NCBI GenBank assembly: GCA_036568605.1 | Contig: DATCSE010000212.1 | Coordinates: 1-22,008 of the forward strand | From: DATCSE01 sp036568605 | GTDB taxonomy: Bacteria > Pseudomonadota > Gammaproteobacteria > Burkholderiales > Burkholderiaceae_C | Direction of reading: 5' to 3' | Length of the DNA: 22,008 bases | Part shown: positions 20,633 through 22,008 of the stretch, in pieces | Numbering within the stretch: the stretch's first letter is position 1 | Layout of the letters: every line of letters starts with the position of its first letter | The notes under the pieces: generated by a model | The model's database searches: none | Seen by the model: the letters and a program-made list of their open reading frames with translations, nothing else | Told to the model about the DNA's origin: nothing | Position numbers and translations under genes: made by a program

Positions 20633-21361
20633 ATGCACACCCCCGCCCGCAGAACGTTGTTGAAAGCCTTGTCCGGCGTCGGCGTGCTCGCCGCGACCGG
20701 CGCCGCCAGCTGGACCGCGCTGGCCGCCTCGAAGATCAAGCCGGACGCCAAGAGCGCGCTGATCGTCGTCGACGTGCAGAACTGCTTCGTCACCGGCGGC
20801 ACGCTGCCGGTCAAGGGCGGCGAGGAGGTCGTGCCGGTGATCAACAAGCTCGCCGCGAGCTTCGAGAACATCGTCGTCACGCAGGACTGGCACACGCCGG
20901 GCCATGCGTCGTTCGCGAGCACGCACCAGGGCAAGAAACCGTTCGAGACCGCCAAGCTCAGCTACGGCACGCAGGTGCTGTGGCCGGACCACTGCGTGCA
21001 GGGCACCGACGACGCGGCGCTGCACAAGGACCTGAAGCTGCCGACCGCGCAGCTGATCATCCGCAAGGGCTTCCACAAGGAGATGGACAGCTACTCGGCG
21101 TTCGACGAGGCCGACCACAAGACCGCGACCGGCCTTGCGGGCTACCTGAAGGCGCGCGGCATCAAGACCGTCTACGTGACCGGCCTGGCAACCGACTTCT
21201 GCGTCGCGTGGACCGCGATGGACGCGCGCAAGGCCGGCTTCGACACCTACGTGATCGAGGATGCGACCCGCGCGATCGACCTGAACGGCTCGCTCGCCGC
21301 CGCGTGGAAGCAGATGAGCGCGAAGGGCGTCAAGAAGATCCAGTCCAGCGACATCACGTGA
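20633..21361 (+). CDS. pncA: Nicotinamidase with Tat export signal
   Basis: A 242-residue cysteine hydrolase of the isochorismatase superfamily, nicotinamidase/pyrazinamidase branch, which converts nicotinamide to nicotinate and ammonia. The catalytic triad is D47 (VVDVQN), K145 (IIRKG) and C190 (TDFCV); metal ligands D85, H87 and H91 are in TQDWHTPGHASF; YGTQVLWPDHCVQGT and DSYSAF are classic nicotinamidase phrases. The first 32 residues carry a twin-arginine signal (R6-R7-TLLK, a hydrophobic stretch, then ALAA), so the enzyme is predicted in the periplasm, unlike ordinary cytoplasmic PncA. GGAGG precedes the ATG. It lies 57 nt after livF and is followed by a NicA-like gene, so it likely feeds a nicotinate pathway. 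A related amidase acting on another pyridine amide is the main alternative. Confidence 0.88.
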   Translation: MHTPARRTLLKALSGVGVLAATGAASWTALAASKIKPDAKSALIVVDVQNCFVTGGTLPVKGGEEVVPVINKLAASFENIVVTQDWHTPGHASFASTHQGKKPFETAKLSYGTQVLWPDHCVQGTDDAALHKDLKLPTAQLIIRKGFHKEMDSYSAFDEADHKTATGLAGYLKARGIKTVYVTGLATDFCVAWTAMDARKAGFDTYVIEDATRAIDLNGSLAAAWKQMSAKGVKKIQSSDIT

Positions 21362-21372
21362 CCCACCCCCGT

Positions 21373-21433
21373 AGCGCCTTCGGCGCTCCCCCTCAAGGGG
21401 GCGCCGCCAGCGGACCGGCAAAGCCGGATCCGC
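21373..21433. repeat. triple-hairpin intergenic repeat of Burkholderiales type
   Basis: Three successive hairpins: AGCGCC-TTC-GGCGCT (21373-21387), CCCCCT-CA-AGGGGG (21388-21401) and GCGGACCGGC-AAA-GCCGGATCCGC (21410-21433, one bulge). It fills the gap between the nicotinamidase gene and the NicA-like gene. Repeats of this appearance are common between genes in Burkholderiales. Confidence 0.75.
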
Positions 21434-21442
21434 GGCGTCTGC

Positions 21443-22008
21443 TTGGCTAAGACGGTCGCGGACTTGAGACTGCGCGTCAACGGCACGGAACACGCGCTGG
21501 CCGAGGTGCCGCGCGATGCGCCGCTGTTGACCGTGCTGCGCAACGACCTCGCGCTGAACGGGCCCAAGTACGGCTGCGGTCTCGGCGAATGCGGCGCCTG
21601 CCTGGTGTTGATCGACGGCAAGCCGGCGCGCTCGTGCAGCGTGCCGGCCGGCGGCGTCGAGGGGCGCGCGATCACGACGCTCGAAGGGCTGCACGACCCC
21701 GCGGAGAAGCTGCACCCGGTGCAGCGCGCCTTCATCGAGTGCCAGGCCGCGCAGTGCGGCTACTGCCTGAACGGGATGATCGTCGCGACCGTCGCGCTGC
21801 TGCGCGAGACGCCGCGGCCGGATGACGCGCAGATCCGCGCCGCGCTGTCGCACAACCTGTGCCGGTGCGGGACGCATCTGGAGATTCTGCAGGCGGTGCA
21901 TCGGGCGGCGGAGTTGATGGCTCACGACGAGCCCCTCACCCCAACCCAGCCCCTCGCTTCGCTCTCCCCGCAAGCGGGGCGAGGGAGTGAGTCGCCGGCG
22001 CCCTCTCC
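21443..22008 (+). CDS. nicA: Nicotinate dehydrogenase [2Fe-2S] subunit, NicA-like (open at right edge)
   Basis: The frame encodes a xanthine-dehydrogenase-family iron-sulfur subunit. A plant-type [2Fe-2S] domain has C45, C50, C53 and C65 (YGCGLGECGACLVLIDGKPARSC), and a second helical [2Fe-2S] domain has C105, C108, C140 and C142 (QAAQCGYCLNGM, NLCRCGTHLEIL). LRNDLALNGPKYGCGLGECGAC closely resembles NicA of Pseudomonas putida nicotinate hydroxylase, which makes 6-hydroxynicotinate. No ATG fits; TTG at 21443 is chosen because it gives MAKTVADLRLRVNG, the right family N-terminus; TTG at 21464 is the alternative. Neither has a ribosome site. The family domain ends near residue 160 (21925); after that the frame stays open through a repeat to the edge. 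A molybdenum subunit should follow. Isoquinoline- or aldehyde-oxidising relatives are less likely in this context. Confidence 0.85.
   Translation, partial: MAKTVADLRLRVNGTEHALAEVPRDAPLLTVLRNDLALNGPKYGCGLGECGACLVLIDGKPARSCSVPAGGVEGRAITTLEGLHDPAEKLHPVQRAFIECQAAQCGYCLNGMIVATVALLRETPRPDDAQIRAALSHNLCRCGTHLEILQAVHRAAELMAHDEPLTPTQPLASLSPQAGRGSESPAPS
21932..22008. repeat. REP-like palindromic element at right edge (partial)
   Basis: CCCCTCACCCCAACCC followed by a CTCTCCCCGC-AA-GCGGGGCGAG hairpin (about 21963-21983) is a variant of the element at 13441-13535. The final CCCTCTCC probably begins its second half. It lies within the open reading frame of the NicA-like gene. Confidence 0.7.

Noticed and set aside
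20633..21361. Isochorismatase or biuret hydrolase
   Set aside because: TQDWH...H, YGTQVLWPDHCVQGT and the lysine in IIRKG are nicotinamidase-type features.
1..22008. tRNA, rRNA, riboswitch, prophage or integrase features
   Set aside because: No cloverleaf-type sequences, conserved rRNA segments, phage structural genes or integrase motifs were seen on reading either strand; a covariance-model scan was not possible.

Overview
The window is GC-rich (high-GC third positions throughout) and gene-dense. It reads like a chromosome segment of a betaproteobacterium of the order Burkholderiales. That placement rests on codon use, on the style of the palindromic intergenic repeats (13441-13535, 21373-21433, 21932 to the end) and on general protein resemblance; no rRNA or other phylogenetic marker is present, so it is an inference.

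Layout. (1) 1-569: the start of a large VCBS/cadherin-type surface protein on the minus strand, running off the left edge. (2) 743-1939: an enamidase (minus), divergent from a MerR regulator with its own 19-bp-spacer promoter and an NTF2/SnoaL-like protein (2065-2969). (3) 2976-6278: a Crp-family regulator (minus), a perfect Crp-type operator, two tandem copies of a 32-residue membrane peptide, a phospholipase D/cardiolipin-synthase-like lipoprotein and a small lipoprotein. (4) 6253-10213: a cyclase-homology/STAND ATPase/TPR regulator (minus) and a divergent response-regulator-like protein whose phospho-acceptor position is Glu. (5) 10233-11692: fpr and tetR on the minus strand with a 4-nt overlap. 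(6) 11810-22008: a long plus-strand run with 6-hydroxynicotinate reductase, a UPF0280 (ApbE-superfamily) protein, two DUF1185/AA_synth proteins, a complete branched-chain-amino-acid-type ABC transporter with fused permeases, a Tat-exported nicotinamidase and the [2Fe-2S] subunit of a NicA-type nicotinate dehydrogenase, open at the right edge.

How the genes work together. The enamidase, 6-hydroxynicotinate reductase and NicA-like subunit are three steps of the reductive nicotinate pathway known from Eubacterium barkeri: nicotinate to 6-hydroxynicotinate, to 1,4,5,6-tetrahydro-6-oxonicotinate, to 2-formylglutarate plus ammonia. The nicotinamidase would feed it from nicotinamide outside the cytoplasm, the ABC transporter is a candidate importer, and Fpr could supply reduced ferredoxin to the reductase. 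The roles of UPF0280 and the two AA_synth proteins are unknown. Because the E. barkeri reductase carries covalent flavin and UPF0280 resembles the flavin transferase ApbE, UPF0280 is a candidate maturation factor.

A 20-bp palindromic element (TTCA-N12-TGAA, with an almost identical interior) occurs upstream of the enamidase gene, between fpr-tetR and the reductase, and at the UPF0280/AA_synth junction. It ties the distant enamidase gene to the main cluster as one regulon, most likely under the TetR protein. This operator, the UPF0280-flavin idea and the unexplained AA_synth pair are the strongest leads.
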